Source of the DNA: Myxococcales bacterium
GTDB lineage: Bacteria; Myxococcota_A; Polyangia; Haliangiales; Haliangiaceae
DNA: 64,000 nt
Direction of reading: 5' to 3'
Assembly: GCA_028287135.1 (NCBI GenBank)
Contig: JAQBQE010000009.1
Coordinates: 62,001-126,000, forward strand
The notes beneath the pieces were generated by a model that made no database searches, was not told where the DNA came from, and saw only the letters and a program-made list of their open reading frames with translations. Positions 20,287 through 29,784 of this stretch are shown piece by piece; the first letter of the stretch is position 1, and each line of letters begins with the position of its first letter. The translations under genes and the position numbers were made by a program.

Positions 20287-22263
20287 TTAGCGTTTGACCT
20301 GCGGCTGCGACGGCCGCGGCATGGGCATCGACGAGCCAGGCCACAGCAGGTGGTACAGCCGCAGGCTGATCAGTAGCAGCGCGTATTCCTGCAGATCTCC
20401 GCCGGAATCGCGAAGGACCGAGAAGTTGAAGTCGACGAGTGCGAGCGCGTCGCTGATCAGCTGATTGATCTCCTCGATCGACGGCGTCCGGACCGTCTTG
20501 TCGAACGCCCAGGCCGACAGCTTCGTGCGCAGCGCCTCGAACATCGGCTTGATCCGGACGTGGAGCGCGGCCACGCGGTTCGGCCGCAACCAGGTCAGCA
20601 CCATGCCCGCGAGCGCTCGGCAGTCCCCGGCCATCGCCTCGGCGCCCATCGCCGGCTCGACGAGACCGATCATCGCCGGCATCACGGTGCGCGTCGCAGC
20701 GGCCCCCTTGAACAGCAGTGCACCCGGCGAGATGTTGTTGTGCGCCATCCCGTGCTCGTGGAGCGCGGCGACCTGCTTGAGCACGAGGAAGCCGAGCGCG
20801 AGCGCCCCGTCGACGTGGAGATCGAGCTCCGCGATCCGATCCCCGAACCGCGGCTCGTCGACGTACTCCGAGAACAGGAGCAGCGAGCTCGTGTTGGCGT
20901 CGTAGATCACCTTGTGCAGCGAGGTCAGCAGCCCCTCGCGCACGCGCTTCAGGATCGGCCAGAAGTACTGCTGCCAGTTCTCGACGAAGCTGCGCGGGTC
21001 CGCGATCTTCGTCAAGTCGATCATCGTGACGAGCTTCGGGAAGATGTTGGCGTCGGGGAACCCGCCACTCGCGACGAGCTCCGCGCGCGGCGAGGCGAGA
21101 TAGATCGGATGGCCCTTGGCGCGGCCGAGGCTGCGCTCGAGCTCGTAGCCCCACTCGCGCATCGCGAGCTGCGCCGCCTCGATCAGCTCGTGCGTGATCG
21201 AGGGATCCGTGCTCTGCGCCGCGACCGAGCCGGTCGTCCGCTTGTTCTCCATCCCGGAGAGATCCGTCTTGCTGCGGCTGATCCGCTGCCGCTCGTCGGG
21301 CAGCTCGCGCAACATCCCGCGCAGCTCCTGGACGACCGCCTGGACCGACGGAAACCGCTGCGCCGGATCGCGCTCGAGACAGCCCTCGATCACGCCGCGC
21401 AGCACGGTCGGGAACCCATCGGGGTAGTGCACCTTGCTGCGGCCTCCGACGACGACCCCCTCCGCGATCCGGATCAGCAGCGCCCACATATCATCCGCTT
21501 GCCCGTACAGCAGCTGCTCGGTGAACAGGCCGTGCAGCGCGCCGCCGATCGCGTAGATATCGAGCGACGTGTTGATGTGGGAGTCCATCAACGCCTGATC
21601 GATGGTCTCGGGCGCGACCGACCAGCCGGGCGAGCCGAAGATCCGGCCCTTGTAGTACGTGCGATAGGTCTGCGCACCGACGTCGTCGAGGGACATCGCG
21701 AGATCGAAGTCGAACAGGTAGGCGACGTTCGCGCCCTCGTCGACGAGGATGTTGCGCAGCGTGAAGTCGCGGTGCACGAGCCGCGCGGCGTGGAGCGTGC
21801 CCAGCCCCTCGAGCGCCTGGACCAGCAGCTTGGTCCGCGCACGCGGCGTCAGGTTGTGCTTCGCGATCGACTCGAGCAGGGTCAGGCCCATGCGCGGCGT
21901 GACGAACAGGTAGTTGTCGGCGATCGGCGCCGAAACGTACGTCGGCAGGATGTTCGGATGCTCGATCGCGGCGATCCGCGCCATCGCCGCGAGGTTGTTG
22001 TGGTGATCGCGACGAGTCACCTCGTCGGTGCGTAGCTGGTTCAGGTAGCTCGAGTGGAACACCTTGCCGACCACGGCCTCGACGACACCGGTGTCCTCGT
22101 CCTGGCGCTCGAGCTCGTAGACCGAGCCCATGCCGCCGTTGGCGAGGTGCTTACCGAGCGTCCGGTAGATGTACCGGTTGTAACGGAACGCGACGCCCGG
22201 CTTCGCGAGCTCCTCCGATCGGACAGTGCCGATCGACGTCGTTTCGACCCAGTCGTCGGTCAT
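20287..22263 (-). CDS. Protein kinase with a second, degenerate kinase-like domain
   Basis: A 658-residue protein. Residues about 33-320 form a kinase domain: loop [10 protein letters not shown], Lys67 in [14 protein letters not shown] at 164-171 with Asp166 and Asn171, DFD in place of DFG at 185-187, and WSVAPE at 214-219. Residues about 365-640 repeat the outline of a kinase without its catalytic residues. The helix [20 protein letters not shown] sits where the catalytic loop would be, with HNN replacing HRD at 508-510, and MIGLVEP stands in for the DFG strand. There is no membrane helix, so it is cytoplasmic. A pseudokinase regulating the adjoining kinase, as in JAK proteins, is an inference. 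The gene is divergent from ctaA. Confidence 0.85.
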   Translation of the reverse strand: MTDDWVETTSIGTVRSEELAKPGVAFRYNRYIYRTLGKHLANGGMGSVYELERQDEDTGVVEAVVGKVFHSSYLNQLRTDEVTRRDHHNNLAAMARIAAIEHPNILPTYVSAPIADNYLFVTPRMGLTLLESIAKHNLTPRARTKLLVQALEGLGTLHAARLVHRDFTLRNILVDEGANVAYLFDFDLAMSLDDVGAQTYRTYYKGRIFGSPGWSVAPETIDQALMDSHINTSLDIYAIGGALHGLFTEQLLYGQADDMWALLIRIAEGVVVGGRSKVHYPDGFPTVLRGVIEGCLERDPAQRFPSVQAVVQELRGMLRELPDERQRISRSKTDLSGMENKRTTGSVAAQSTDPSITHELIEAAQLAMREWGYELERSLGRAKGHPIYLASPRAELVASGGFPDANIFPKLVTMIDLTKIADPRSFVENWQQYFWPILKRVREGLLTSLHKVIYDANTSSLLLFSEYVDEPRFGDRIAELDLHVDGALALGFLVLKQVAALHEHGMAHNNISPGALLFKGAAATRTVMPAMIGLVEPAMGAEAMAGDCRALAGMVLTWLRPNRVAALHVRIKPMFEALRTKLSAWAFDKTVRTPSIEEINQLISDALALVDFNFSVLRDSGGDLQEYALLLISLRLYHLLWPGSSMPMPRPSQPQVKR

Positions 22264-22442
22264 CCTCCGCCGTGATCACTGTACGCCCACGCGCGGCCGG
22301 GGGGAAGTAGCGGCGCGTTACAACCCAGGGAAATCACTGGAGTCCGGCTGGGATCGGTCGGGAGGGCGGTGTCTTGTCGCATCGCGATGCGGGACTCGTC
22401 GATTCCGCATCAGATGTGATACCCCGTCCGTCGGACGTACCC

Positions 22443-23354
22443 ATGCAGGAGCATCGCCTCGCGCAGCTCGCGGCCGCCGCCACGTTCATCCTGCTGGTGA
22501 TCGGCGGCACCGTGAACCCGACCGGGTCGAGCCTTGCCTGCCCCGAGCCCACGTTCGTGTGCCACGGCCAGCTGTTCCCCCCGATGGTCGGTGGCGTGTT
22601 CTACGAGCACGGGCACCGGCTCGCCGCGATGACGGTCGGGATGTTCCAGCTCGCCCTCACGCTGCTGTTCCTCAAGCGCGGGAGTCGCCACAAGCGGCTC
22701 GGCCTGGTCCTGCTCGGCATGGTGCTCGCGCAGGGCGCCCTGGGCGCGATCACCGTCCAGTACAAGCTCCCGTGGTTCATCTCGACGGCGCACCTGCTGC
22801 TCGGGATGAGCTACTTCGCCATGCTGATCTATACGGCGTTCCTCACGCGCCGTGCGCCGAGCGTCGTCGAGCTCGAGCGTCACGAGAAGATGCGCGAGGA
22901 GCTTGGCTCGGCGCGGACCTGGATCGCAGTCGCGATCGGTGCGGTGTTCGTCCAGCTCCTGCTCGGAGCGCTCGTCCGTCACCTCGGAGCGGCGATGGTG
23001 TGCCTCGGTATGCCCACGTGCACGATCAGTGGCGAGTGGCTGCCCGACACCAGCGTGCAACAGTTGCACATGCTCCATCGCGGATTCGGCGTGATCGTCG
23101 CCGTCGTCACGACGGCTGCGGCCGTGATCGTCGCGCGCCGCGCAACGTCGTGGGCCTCGGTCCGCGTGCTCGCGATGGCCGCGCCGGTCCTCGTCGTCGC
23201 GCAGGTCGTGCTCGGCATCGCGACCGTGATGTCGATGCGGCAAGTCCCGATCGCGGTCGGTCACTTCGCGGGCGCCGCCGGCCTGTGGGCGCTGTGGATG
23301 GCGATGTGGTTGATCACCGGCCAGCGCGCCGGGCGAACGGCGGTCTCGTCGTGA
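22443..23354 (+). CDS. ctaA: Haem A synthase (COX15/CtaA)
   Basis: A 303-residue membrane protein with about eight helices in two four-helix halves, as in COX15/CtaA. The haem-binding histidines are visible: EHGHRLAAM and the HLLLGMSYF segment in the first half, [13 protein letters not shown] and VGHFAGAAG in the second. The first outer loop carries a Cys pair ([10 protein letters not shown]) and the second loop another (VCLGMPTC), as in type II bacterial CtaA. It oxidises the C8 methyl of haem O to give haem A for aa3-type oxidase. The ATG at 22443 begins just before helix 1. The stop overlaps the ctaB start (GTGA). Confidence 0.93.
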   Translation: MQEHRLAQLAAAATFILLVIGGTVNPTGSSLACPEPTFVCHGQLFPPMVGGVFYEHGHRLAAMTVGMFQLALTLLFLKRGSRHKRLGLVLLGMVLAQGALGAITVQYKLPWFISTAHLLLGMSYFAMLIYTAFLTRRAPSVVELERHEKMREELGSARTWIAVAIGAVFVQLLLGALVRHLGAAMVCLGMPTCTISGEWLPDTSVQQLHMLHRGFGVIVAVVTTAAAVIVARRATSWASVRVLAMAAPVLVVAQVVLGIATVMSMRQVPIAVGHFAGAAGLWALWMAMWLITGQRAGRTAVSS

Positions 23355-24229
23355 TCACGCAAGTGCGCGCCCGGACGTGGACCGCAACCACGGTCGATCT
23401 GATCTCGCTGGTCAAGCCGCGGATCATGGTGAACTCGGTCCTGACCGCCGTCGGCGCGATGACGCTCGCCCCCGGCACGGTCTCGATCCCGACGGTGCTG
23501 TGGCTGCTCGTCGGCACGGCGTTGCTCGTCGGCGCTGCCAACACGCTCAACATGTGGCTCGAGCGCGACATCGATTGCCTGATGTCGCGCACCAAGGGTC
23601 GGGCGCTTCCGCAACGCCGCCTCGACGAGCGGACCGCGCTGGTTTTCGGCGCGATCCAGGGAGCGGCATCGTTGCCGATCCTGCTCAGCATCAACTTCGT
23701 CACCGCGGCGCTCGGCCTGATCGCACTCCTGCTCTATGTCGGCGTCTACACGCCGATGAAGCAGCGCTCGCACTGGGCGGTGTGGGTCGGTGGCGTCCCG
23801 GGCGCGATGCCCGCGTTGATGGGGTGGACCGCCGCGACCGGCCGGATCGATCTCGCCGGGCTCGCCGTGTTCGGCGTCCTGTTCTTCTGGCAGGTGCCGC
23901 ACTTCCACGCGATCGCGCTGTATCGCCAGCGCGAGTACGACGCCGCCGGCCTCAAGACGCTCCCCGGCTCTCGTGGCATCGGCGCCGCGAAGCGCGAGAT
24001 CGGGATCTACCTGGTCGTCCAGGTCGCGCTCAGCCTCGCGCTCGTGCCACTGGGCGTGGCCGGGTTGCCGTACCTGATCACCGCCTCGGTGCTCGGCGCA
24101 CTCGTGCTCGTCCAGGGCTTCAGCGGGCTGCGGACGGCGACGCCGAAGTGGGCGCGCAACGTGTTCCTGGTCTCGATCATCTACCTGCCGGTGCTGTTCG
24201 CGGTGATGGTCCTGGACGGTCGAGTGTGA
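23351..24229 (+). CDS. ctaB: Haem O synthase / protohaem IX farnesyltransferase
   Basis: A 292-residue UbiA-family prenyltransferase with about nine helices. The first Asp motif, [15 protein letters not shown], and [19 protein letters not shown], with LPGSRG shortly after, are diagnostic of CtaB/CyoE/COX10. It adds a farnesyl group to haem B to make haem O, the substrate of the upstream ctaA product. The start is a GTG at 23351, overlapping the ctaA stop by 4 bp. It is also coupled by ATGA to the DUF420 gene downstream. No oxidase subunits lie in this window. Confidence 0.95.
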   Translation: MITQVRARTWTATTVDLISLVKPRIMVNSVLTAVGAMTLAPGTVSIPTVLWLLVGTALLVGAANTLNMWLERDIDCLMSRTKGRALPQRRLDERTALVFGAIQGAASLPILLSINFVTAALGLIALLLYVGVYTPMKQRSHWAVWVGGVPGAMPALMGWTAATGRIDLAGLAVFGVLFFWQVPHFHAIALYRQREYDAAGLKTLPGSRGIGAAKREIGIYLVVQVALSLALVPLGVAGLPYLITASVLGALVLVQGFSGLRTATPKWARNVFLVSIIYLPVLFAVMVLDGRV

Positions 24230-24669
24230 TGAGCATGACGTGGGAGCAGCTGCATCCCGCGCTCAATGCAGCGCTCAACCTCACGTGCTTCATCTTCCTG
24301 ATCGCGGGCCGGATGGCGATCGCGCGCGGCGATGTCCCGCTGCACCGCAAGCGGATGCTCTACGCGTTCACCGCGTCGAGCGTGTTCCTCGTCTCCTACG
24401 TGATCCGGTTCGCCACCACGGGTGCGCACAAGTACCCCGGTGAGGGGATCGACAAGATCATCTACCTCGGCATCCTGTTCAGCCACATGGTGCTCGCGGT
24501 CGCGCTCGTGCCGCTCGTGCTCGGTGCGCTCAAGCACGCGCTCGGCGGCAACTACGACAAGCACCGCCGGATCGTGAAGTTCACGTGGCCGATCTGGATG
24601 TACGTCTCGGTCACCGGCGTGATCGTGTACCTGATGCTGTATCACCTGGCTCCCGCGCTCCACGGCTGA
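24229..24669 (+). CDS. DUF420 membrane protein (CtaM-like)
   Basis: A 146-residue protein with four membrane helices: LNAALNLTCFIFLIAGRMAI, FTASSVFLVSYVIRF, a helix around FSHMVLAVALVPLVLGALK, and YVSVTGVIVYLMLY. The conserved His-rich positions (PLHRKRML, FSHMVLA, NYDKHRRIVK) are those of the DUF420 family. In Bacillus and Staphylococcus the DUF420 protein CtaM is needed to mature haem A-type terminal oxidases, possibly by handling haem A. Its place directly after ctaA-ctaB, overlapping by ATGA, supports the same job here. Confidence 0.88.
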   Translation: MSMTWEQLHPALNAALNLTCFIFLIAGRMAIARGDVPLHRKRMLYAFTASSVFLVSYVIRFATTGAHKYPGEGIDKIIYLGILFSHMVLAVALVPLVLGALKHALGGNYDKHRRIVKFTWPIWMYVSVTGVIVYLMLYHLAPALHG

Positions 24670-24710
24670 TGATCGCGCGCCCTGGCGCGAACCAGCGTAG
24701 ACTGGTCGTG

Positions 24711-25478
24711 ATGCGTCGCGCCGGGCTGCTGCTGATCGCCCTCGCCGGATGTGGGCGCATTGGCTTCGGCCCGACCGACGGGATCGACTCGACCGGAGAT
24801 GGCGGCGTCGGGACCGGGGACAGTGGCGGCGTCCAGATGCCAGCGGGCTTGATCGCCTGGTATCAGCTCGAGGAGGCCAACCCGACCTTCGGCGGCTTCG
24901 CGCTCGATTCGACGGGACGCGGGCATGACGCCAGTTGCACCGCCTGCCCGATGCGCGTTCCCGGTCGCCCCACGGGGACGGGGTTCGCCGCCCTGTTCGA
25001 CGGCACCGACGACCACTTCCTGATCTCGGCCGCCGGGACCGAGCTCGACATGACCACGTTCACGATCACGGCGTGGGTGAAGCCCGAGGCGCGGCCAGGA
25101 ACGTTCGAGTCGATCGTCAGCCGACCTCTCGGCCTCACCCAGAACAGCTTCACGGTCGATCATGAAGCCATGGGACGGCTCACCTACGTCTCGCAGGGCA
25201 ACAGCACGTTGTTCGGGATGACGCAGCTCGGACTCGGCGCGTGGACGCACGTCGCGATCAGCTTCGACGGCACGTTCAAGCGCCTCTACCGCAACGGCAA
25301 CTTCGAGGGCTCGGGATCCAATGGTACGGGCGTCACCTATGACGTGAACGCGATGCTGCTCGGCGCCGACATGACCAATGCGAGCGCGACCAACTTCTTC
25401 CGCGGCACGATCGACGAGGTCCGGGTCTACAATCGCCAGCTGACCGACGCCGAGGTTGGCGCGCTCGCGATGCAGTGA
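24711..25478 (+). CDS. LamG-domain lipoprotein
   Basis: A 255-residue protein with a lipoprotein signal (LLLIALAGCGR, Cys about 14), a Gly/Asp/Ser-rich linker and one concanavalin A-like/LamG (PF13385) jelly-roll. Visible landmarks are IAWYQLEE, LDSTGRGHDA, FDGTDDHFLI, FTITAWVKPEA, WTHVAISFDGT, KRLYRNG and the closing FRGTIDEVRVYNRQLTDAE. These domains bind sugars or proteins at the surface and are common in myxobacterial lipoproteins. The ATG at 24711 gives the signal peptide. It lies 41 bp after the DUF420 gene but is probably functionally unrelated. Converges on ppx with zero spacing. Confidence 0.85.
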   Translation: MRRAGLLLIALAGCGRIGFGPTDGIDSTGDGGVGTGDSGGVQMPAGLIAWYQLEEANPTFGGFALDSTGRGHDASCTACPMRVPGRPTGTGFAALFDGTDDHFLISAAGTELDMTTFTITAWVKPEARPGTFESIVSRPLGLTQNSFTVDHEAMGRLTYVSQGNSTLFGMTQLGLGAWTHVAISFDGTFKRLYRNGNFEGSGSNGTGVTYDVNAMLLGADMTNASATNFFRGTIDEVRVYNRQLTDAEVGALAMQ

Positions 25479-26378
25479 TCAGCGCGCGCTGCGCTCGTAC
25501 GCGAGGCCCCAGCGGACCCCGCGATCGCACGTGATCAGCACCGTCGCGTCGACCCGATGAACGATGCGCGCGAGGATCGCCACACCGCCGGCGATCACGT
25601 CGGCCCGCTGCGGCTCCATGCCCTTGAACAGTCGCCGCGCGGCCACGGTCGCCGTCAGGAGCCGTGCAAGCTGCGCATCGATCGCCATCGCCTCGAGCCG
25701 GAGCCCGGTGACCGCGACGGAGTCGTAGGACTCCAGGCGCAGCGCCATCGCGCCGAGCGTGGTCGCGGTCCCCGCCGTGGCGATCACGGGCACGCCGGTC
25801 GGTAGCTCGAGCTGCGCCAGCCGGTCATCGATCTCCGTGAACAGCGAGCGCGTCTCCTCGGAGGTCGGCGGATCGTGCTGGAGATGACGCTCGGTGAGTC
25901 GTACCGCGCCGATCGGCAGGCTGACGGCCGAGACCGCCTTGGTTCCGTTGGTGACGATCACCTCGGTCGAACCGCCGCCGACATCGACGACGACGTACGG
26001 CGAGCCCGCGAGCTCCGGAAACGTGCGCGCGACCGACAGGAACGCGAGCTGTGCCTCGCGCTCGCCGGCGATCACCTCGATCGGAGCACCGAGGATCTCC
26101 TGCGCGACGCGAACGAAGTCCGCGCTGTTCCTCGCCTCGCGCAGCGCCTGCGTGCCGACGACGATCGGCGTGCCCGCACCATGCTCGTCGATCACCTTGC
26201 GGTACTCGCGGCAGATCTCGAGGCTGCGCTCGATCGAGGCGGTGGCGAGCAGGCCGCTCGCGTCGAGCCCCTTGCCGAGGCGACCGAACCGGCACAGGTC
26301 GACGACCGGCCTCATCGCATCGTCGACGATCAACAGCAGCAGCGTGTTCGTGCCGATGTCGATGACCGCCGTGCCCAT
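25479..26378 (-). CDS. Ppx/GppA phosphatase family protein
   Basis: A 299-residue member of the ASKHA exopolyphosphatase/guanosine pentaphosphate phosphatase family. It has the phosphate-1 motif VIDIGTNTLLLLI, the phosphate-2 motif VVVDVGGGSTEV, the adenosine-type motif ATAGTATTLGAM and the catalytic Glu region AGEREAQLAF. It is the short form without the C-terminal HD-type domain. It releases phosphate from polyphosphate or converts pppGpp to ppGpp; the sequence cannot decide which. It is the last gene of the arsenic operon, 23 bp after the arsC-arsN fusion. A link through arsenate/phosphate homeostasis is plausible but inferred. Confidence 0.9.
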   Translation of the reverse strand: MGTAVIDIGTNTLLLLIVDDAMRPVVDLCRFGRLGKGLDASGLLATASIERSLEICREYRKVIDEHGAGTPIVVGTQALREARNSADFVRVAQEILGAPIEVIAGEREAQLAFLSVARTFPELAGSPYVVVDVGGGSTEVIVTNGTKAVSAVSLPIGAVRLTERHLQHDPPTSEETRSLFTEIDDRLAQLELPTGVPVIATAGTATTLGAMALRLESYDSVAVTGLRLEAMAIDAQLARLLTATVAARRLFKGMEPQRADVIAGGVAILARIVHRVDATVLITCDRGVRWGLAYERSAR

Positions 26379-26401
26379 CGGGCCACTGTAGCCTGCCCGC
26401 C

Positions 26402-27301
26402 CTACGAGTCGAGCCGCGGCGCCACGAGTTGCTTCACCATCGCGGTCGCGGTCGAGCACGCGGGGAGCGTGACCTGCGTCGACGGTGCGAGTGCCGCCGG
26501 CAGCGCGCTGCGGTCGACGCGCGTGAAGCCGAGCTTCTCGAAGTAGCGATCCGCACCGGTGGTCAGCAGGTACACGGCGCTCATCGCATCGAGCCGCGCG
26601 ATGCACATCCGCTCGGCGACCAAAGCGGTGGCGATGCCCTGGCCACGGTGCGCCGCGGCGACGGCGACCGAGCGCAGCAGGCCGTAGCCACCCCAGCGCT
26701 CGAGGCCGGCACAGCCGACGAGCACGCCGCCGATCCGCGCGACCACGAGATCGTGGGGAAAGCACGCGTCGAGGCCGTCGAGCGGGAGCTCCGCGGACCG
26801 CAGCAGCGCCTCGACCTCGTCGCGATCACCCGCGCTCGCAGGCATCACGACCGTGCGTGGGGGCAGCGCGAGCGCGGGCTCGATCGCGTCGAGACGTGCC
26901 TCGATCTGCAGCTTCGCGACCCGGAATCGATGCAGCCGCATCGCCTCGGCACCGAGCAGCGAGTCCTCGTCGCCCGGACGATCGCCCGCGGGATCCGGGA
27001 TCGGCCAGTGGACGCGCCGCACCGGTGCATAGAACGCCGGGCAGACCTCCTCGGCGCACAGCGTGATCACGAGCTCGATGCCCGTGGGATCGATGTCATC
27101 GACGATCTTCGAGTGCTGCGTGGTGATGTCGATGCCGCTCTTGCGCATCGTCTCGATCGCGAGCGCGTTGAGCTGGGTCGGCTTGCTGCCGGCGCTGAGG
27201 ATGCGCAGGCGGTCGCCGAACCGGGCACGGGCGAGCCCCTCCGCGATCTGGCTGCGCGCCGAGTTCGCCACACACAGGAACAGCACCCCCGGCGCGGTCA
27301 T
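26402..27301 (-). CDS. arsC: Arsenate reductase fused to ArsN-type acetyltransferase
   Basis: A 299-residue fusion. Residues 1-140 are a low-molecular-weight-phosphatase-type arsenate reductase: P-loop Cys10-VANSA-Arg16, then Cys82 and Cys87 in [11 protein letters not shown] as the redox relay, and HWPIPDPAG with the general-acid Asp. This part reduces arsenate to arsenite. Residues about 148-299 are a GNAT domain of the ArsN2 type ([49 protein letters not shown]). ArsN relatives acetylate organoarsenicals or other antimetabolites; ArsN2's substrate is less clear. The two activities are usually separate genes. It follows the sigZ-like gene by 22 bp. Confidence 0.92.
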   Translation of the reverse strand: MTAPGVLFLCVANSARSQIAEGLARARFGDRLRILSAGSKPTQLNALAIETMRKSGIDITTQHSKIVDDIDPTGIELVITLCAEEVCPAFYAPVRRVHWPIPDPAGDRPGDEDSLLGAEAMRLHRFRVAKLQIEARLDAIEPALALPPRTVVMPASAGDRDEVEALLRSAELPLDGLDACFPHDLVVARIGGVLVGCAGLERWGGYGLLRSVAVAAAHRGQGIATALVAERMCIARLDAMSAVYLLTTGADRYFEKLGFTRVDRSALPAALAPSTQVTLPACSTATAMVKQLVAPRLDS

Positions 27302-27323
27302 CGATCGGATCCCTCGGCGAGTC

Positions 27324-27932
27324 CTAGCATGCGACGCAGGTCCCTCGGCGCGGGGTTGCCTCGATCACGTGCCCGCGCGCATCGAGGTCGATCTGACAGC
27401 AGGTCTCGACCAGCCCCCGGAGCTGCGCCCGCCCGCGCTGGACCCGCGACTTCATGGTCGAGACCGAGATGCCGAGCCGCGCCGCCGCCTCGACCTGGGT
27501 CAGGCCCTCGAGCTCGACGAGCGTGATCGCCTGGCGGTACACCGGCGGGAGCTGCGCCACGAAGGCGGTCATGCAGTGCGCGAGCATCCGCGACAGCAGG
27601 TCGTGGTCGACGTCTGCAGCAGGATCAGCCTCGACGGTGCTGACCGCAACGGCAGGCGCCTCGTCGAGCGGTCGCGTGCGCTGCGGGCGGCGATGGTGGT
27701 CGATGATCGCGTTGCGCGTGACCTGGTACATCCACGGCGCGAGGCGCTGCTGATCACGCACGGCCGCGATCCCCCGGTGGATGCGGATCAGCGCCTCCTG
27801 CACGACATCGTCGACATCCGGGCCAGCCACGCGGGCCGCCACGAACCTCCGGAGCTCGATGCGCAGCGCGCCCCAGGCCAACCCGCGATCGTCGACGCAT
27901 GCGTCGAGCGCTCCTGGGGCGCGGTCGCTCAT
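27324..27932 (-). CDS. sigZ: SigZ-type RNA polymerase ECF sigma factor
   Basis: A 202-residue ECF sigma factor. Region 2 is [20 protein letters not shown] with [18 protein letters not shown]; region 4 is [20 protein letters not shown] with the recognition helix [18 protein letters not shown]. The C-terminal extension with a CC pair and final GTCVAC is typical of the SigZ subfamily. Its ATG overlaps the arsM stop (ATGA), so expression is coupled to arsM. No anti-sigma gene is adjacent. The Cys-bearing tail could sense thiol-reactive arsenite directly, but that is inference. Confidence 0.9.
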   Translation of the reverse strand: MSDRAPGALDACVDDRGLAWGALRIELRRFVAARVAGPDVDDVVQEALIRIHRGIAAVRDQQRLAPWMYQVTRNAIIDHHRRPQRTRPLDEAPAVAVSTVEADPAADVDHDLLSRMLAHCMTAFVAQLPPVYRQAITLVELEGLTQVEAAARLGISVSTMKSRVQRGRAQLRGLVETCCQIDLDARGHVIEATPRRGTCVAC

Positions 27933-28735
27933 GCGCAGCAGCCCGGGGCGCAGCACGCGCCGGCCGTCTTCTTCGTCGCGGGACGCGTCGCCGTGATCTT
28001 CGCCGAGGCGACGTAGCGCTCGAACCCGCGCCCGGGGGCCCAGCTCGCGATCAGCTCGCGGCTGCCGGGCTCGATCTCGATCGACACCTCGGTGAACCCG
28101 ATCTCGGTGAGCAGCGCCTGCAGCGTGCCGACTCCCGCGGCGCCCGACACGCAGCCGCACAGCGCCGCAACGTCGTTCGCGAGCTCGACCGGCATCGGTG
28201 CGATCTCGACGACGTCGCTGATCGCGAGCCGGCCGCCCGCGCGCAGCATGCGGAACGCCTCGCGATAGACCGCCGGCTTGTCGGGCGACAGGTTGATCAC
28301 GCAGTTCGACATCACGACGTCGGCGACCCCGTCGTCCACCGGCGGCTGCTCGATCTCGCCGAGGCGGAACTCGACATTGGTCGTGCCGTGCCGGGTCGCG
28401 TTGGTCCGCGCGAGGTGCACCATATCGGCGCTCATGTCGACGCCGATCACCTTTCCCGTGGGGCCGACGGCGCGTGCCGCGAGGAACGCATCGAAGCCGC
28501 CTCCGGCGCCGAGGTCGACCACCGTCTCGCCGGGCGTCAGGGAGGCGATCGCCTGCGGATTGCCGCAGCCGAGGCCGAGGTTTGCACCCGCGGGTGCTGC
28601 CCCGATCTCGTCCGCGCTGTAGCCGAGCTGCTCGGTCCCGCAGGCGCCGCCGCCGCAGCAGCCGGTCTGATCACCGCGCGCGATCGCGCTGTAGTGGGTA
28701 CGAACGTCGGTCCTGATCTCGTCGTGGGTCTTCAT
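27929..28735 (-). CDS. arsM: Arsenite S-adenosylmethionine methyltransferase
   Basis: A 268-residue class I methyltransferase that converts As(III) to methylated arsenicals. The SAM site is VVDLGAGGGFDAFLAARAVG. The As(III)-binding cysteines are visible: the N-terminal cluster CCGGGACG with LGYS following, MSNCVINLSPDKP, and ALCGCVSGA. The tail [10 protein letters not shown] is a small Cys-rich extension, as in many bacterial ArsM. The ATG at 28735 is preferred over one 6 bp upstream because AGGAG is then 8 bp away. It sits 2 bp after aqpS and overlaps sigZ, so it is firmly in the ars operon. Confidence 0.95.
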   Translation of the reverse strand: MKTHDEIRTDVRTHYSAIARGDQTGCCGGGACGTEQLGYSADEIGAAPAGANLGLGCGNPQAIASLTPGETVVDLGAGGGFDAFLAARAVGPTGKVIGVDMSADMVHLARTNATRHGTTNVEFRLGEIEQPPVDDGVADVVMSNCVINLSPDKPAVYREAFRMLRAGGRLAISDVVEIAPMPVELANDVAALCGCVSGAAGVGTLQALLTEIGFTEVSIEIEPGSRELIASWAPGRGFERYVASAKITATRPATKKTAGACCAPGCCA

Positions 28736-28737
28736 GG

Positions 28738-29445
28738 TCATGTCTCCTTCGCCTGAGGAGACGGAAGCCCCGCCGAAGGGACGCAGGAATTCGGCAGCAG
28801 CCACGCGGTGAGCGCGGCCGCGAGACCACCACCGACGACCTGTGCGCCGATGAACGGAAGGATGTCGGCGTGCCGCAACCCCGAGAACGTCGCCGTGAAC
28901 GACCGTGCGAGCGTCACCGCGGGGTTCGCGAACGACGTGGACGCGGTGAACCAGTACGCCGCGACGATGTAGAGCGCGACCGCTGCGGGAATCGCCGACG
29001 GGCGCGAGCGACTGGCGGTGGCGATCACCAGCCATAACCCGAACGTCGCCACGACCTCGCCGACCAGCTCGCCGCCCGACGCGCGGACGTGCTCCGAGTG
29101 CTGGACGACCGGGAGTCCGAACATCACGTGGGCGAGCGCCACCCCGCCGAGCGCACCGATCACCTGCGCGACCACGTAGCCGGGCACGCGCGCACGTGGG
29201 ATCCGGCGAAACGCGAGCTCGATCAGGGTGACGACCGGGTTCATGTGCGCGCCGGAGACCGGACCGAGCCCGAGGATCAGGACGTAGAGGATGCCGCCGG
29301 TGGCGACCGCATTCGCGAGCAGCGCGACGCCGGCGTTCGAGGGGCTGAGCCGCTCGGCCATGATGCCGGAGCCGACGACGGTCGCGAGCAGGAGGGCCGT
29401 CCCGACCAGCTCCGCCGCGTACGCTCTGCGCGCTCCTATCGTCAT
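28738..29445 (-). CDS. aqpS: Aquaglyceroporin of the ars operon (AqpS-like)
   Basis: A 235-residue MIP-family channel with six membrane helices. The two pore motifs are HMNPVVTLIE (NPV instead of NPA) and FANPAVTLARS. In Sinorhizobium, AqpS replaces ArsB and lets arsenite formed by ArsC leak out of the cell. Membership of an operon with arsR, arsM and arsC, and the absence of arsB or acr3, support the same role here. The ATG at 29445 lies inside a 16-bp palindrome identical to the one at arsR. Confidence 0.9.
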   Translation of the reverse strand: MTIGARRAYAAELVGTALLLATVVGSGIMAERLSPSNAGVALLANAVATGGILYVLILGLGPVSGAHMNPVVTLIELAFRRIPRARVPGYVVAQVIGALGGVALAHVMFGLPVVQHSEHVRASGGELVGEVVATFGLWLVIATASRSRPSAIPAAVALYIVAAYWFTASTSFANPAVTLARSFTATFSGLRHADILPFIGAQVVGGGLAAALTAWLLPNSCVPSAGLPSPQAKET

Positions 29446-29453
29446 TCGACGAT
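29438..29453. promoter_or_regulatory. Candidate ArsR operator at the aqpS start
   Basis: The palindrome ATCGTC-ATTC-GACGAT is identical to the one at 29777-29792. Both hold the start codon of the minus-strand gene at the same offset. Two identical copies 339 bp apart, each at a gene start in one ars operon, strongly suggest an ArsR binding site. The downstream copy may allow internal repression or roadblocking. Confidence 0.65.
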
Positions 29454-29457
29454 GAGT

Positions 29458-29784
29458 TTACAACCCGCCAACGAGCACGCGCAAGCGACGCAAACCCTCG
29501 GGATCGATGCCGTAGCAGACCCGCGGGCCATCGACCGTGCCCTGGATCAGCCCGGCTTCCTTGAGGATCTTCAGATGCTGGGACACCGTGGATTGCGCCA
29601 CGGGCAGCTGCTCGACGAGATCTCCGCACACGCAGCCGGCGGTCTTCGCCAGGATCCGCACGATCTGGACCCGGATCGGGTGAGCCAGCGCCTTTGCCAT
29701 CGACGCGAGCGCCTCGTCCGCGATGTCGTCACCGACCGCGCGGAGATCGGGAGCCGGGCAGCACGCGGGAGCCTTCATCGTCAT
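29458..29784 (-). CDS. arsR: ArsR-family arsenic-responsive repressor
   Basis: A 108-residue winged-helix repressor. The DNA-binding helix-turn-helix is [21 protein letters not shown]. Candidate As(III)-binding cysteines are the pair near the N-terminus ([12 protein letters not shown]) and CVCGD just before the recognition helices. The positions resemble the atypical ArsR types rather than the classic ELCVCDL site, although CVC is retained. It should leave DNA when arsenite binds, inducing aqpS-arsM-sigZ-arsC. The start may be the ATG at 29784 (within the palindrome) or 29778. Its first 56 bases overlap the 3' end of the upstream methyltransferase gene. Confidence 0.93.
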   Translation of the reverse strand: MTMKAPACCPAPDLRAVGDDIADEALASMAKALAHPIRVQIVRILAKTAGCVCGDLVEQLPVAQSTVSQHLKILKEAGLIQGTVDGPRVCYGIDPEGLRRLRVLVGGL

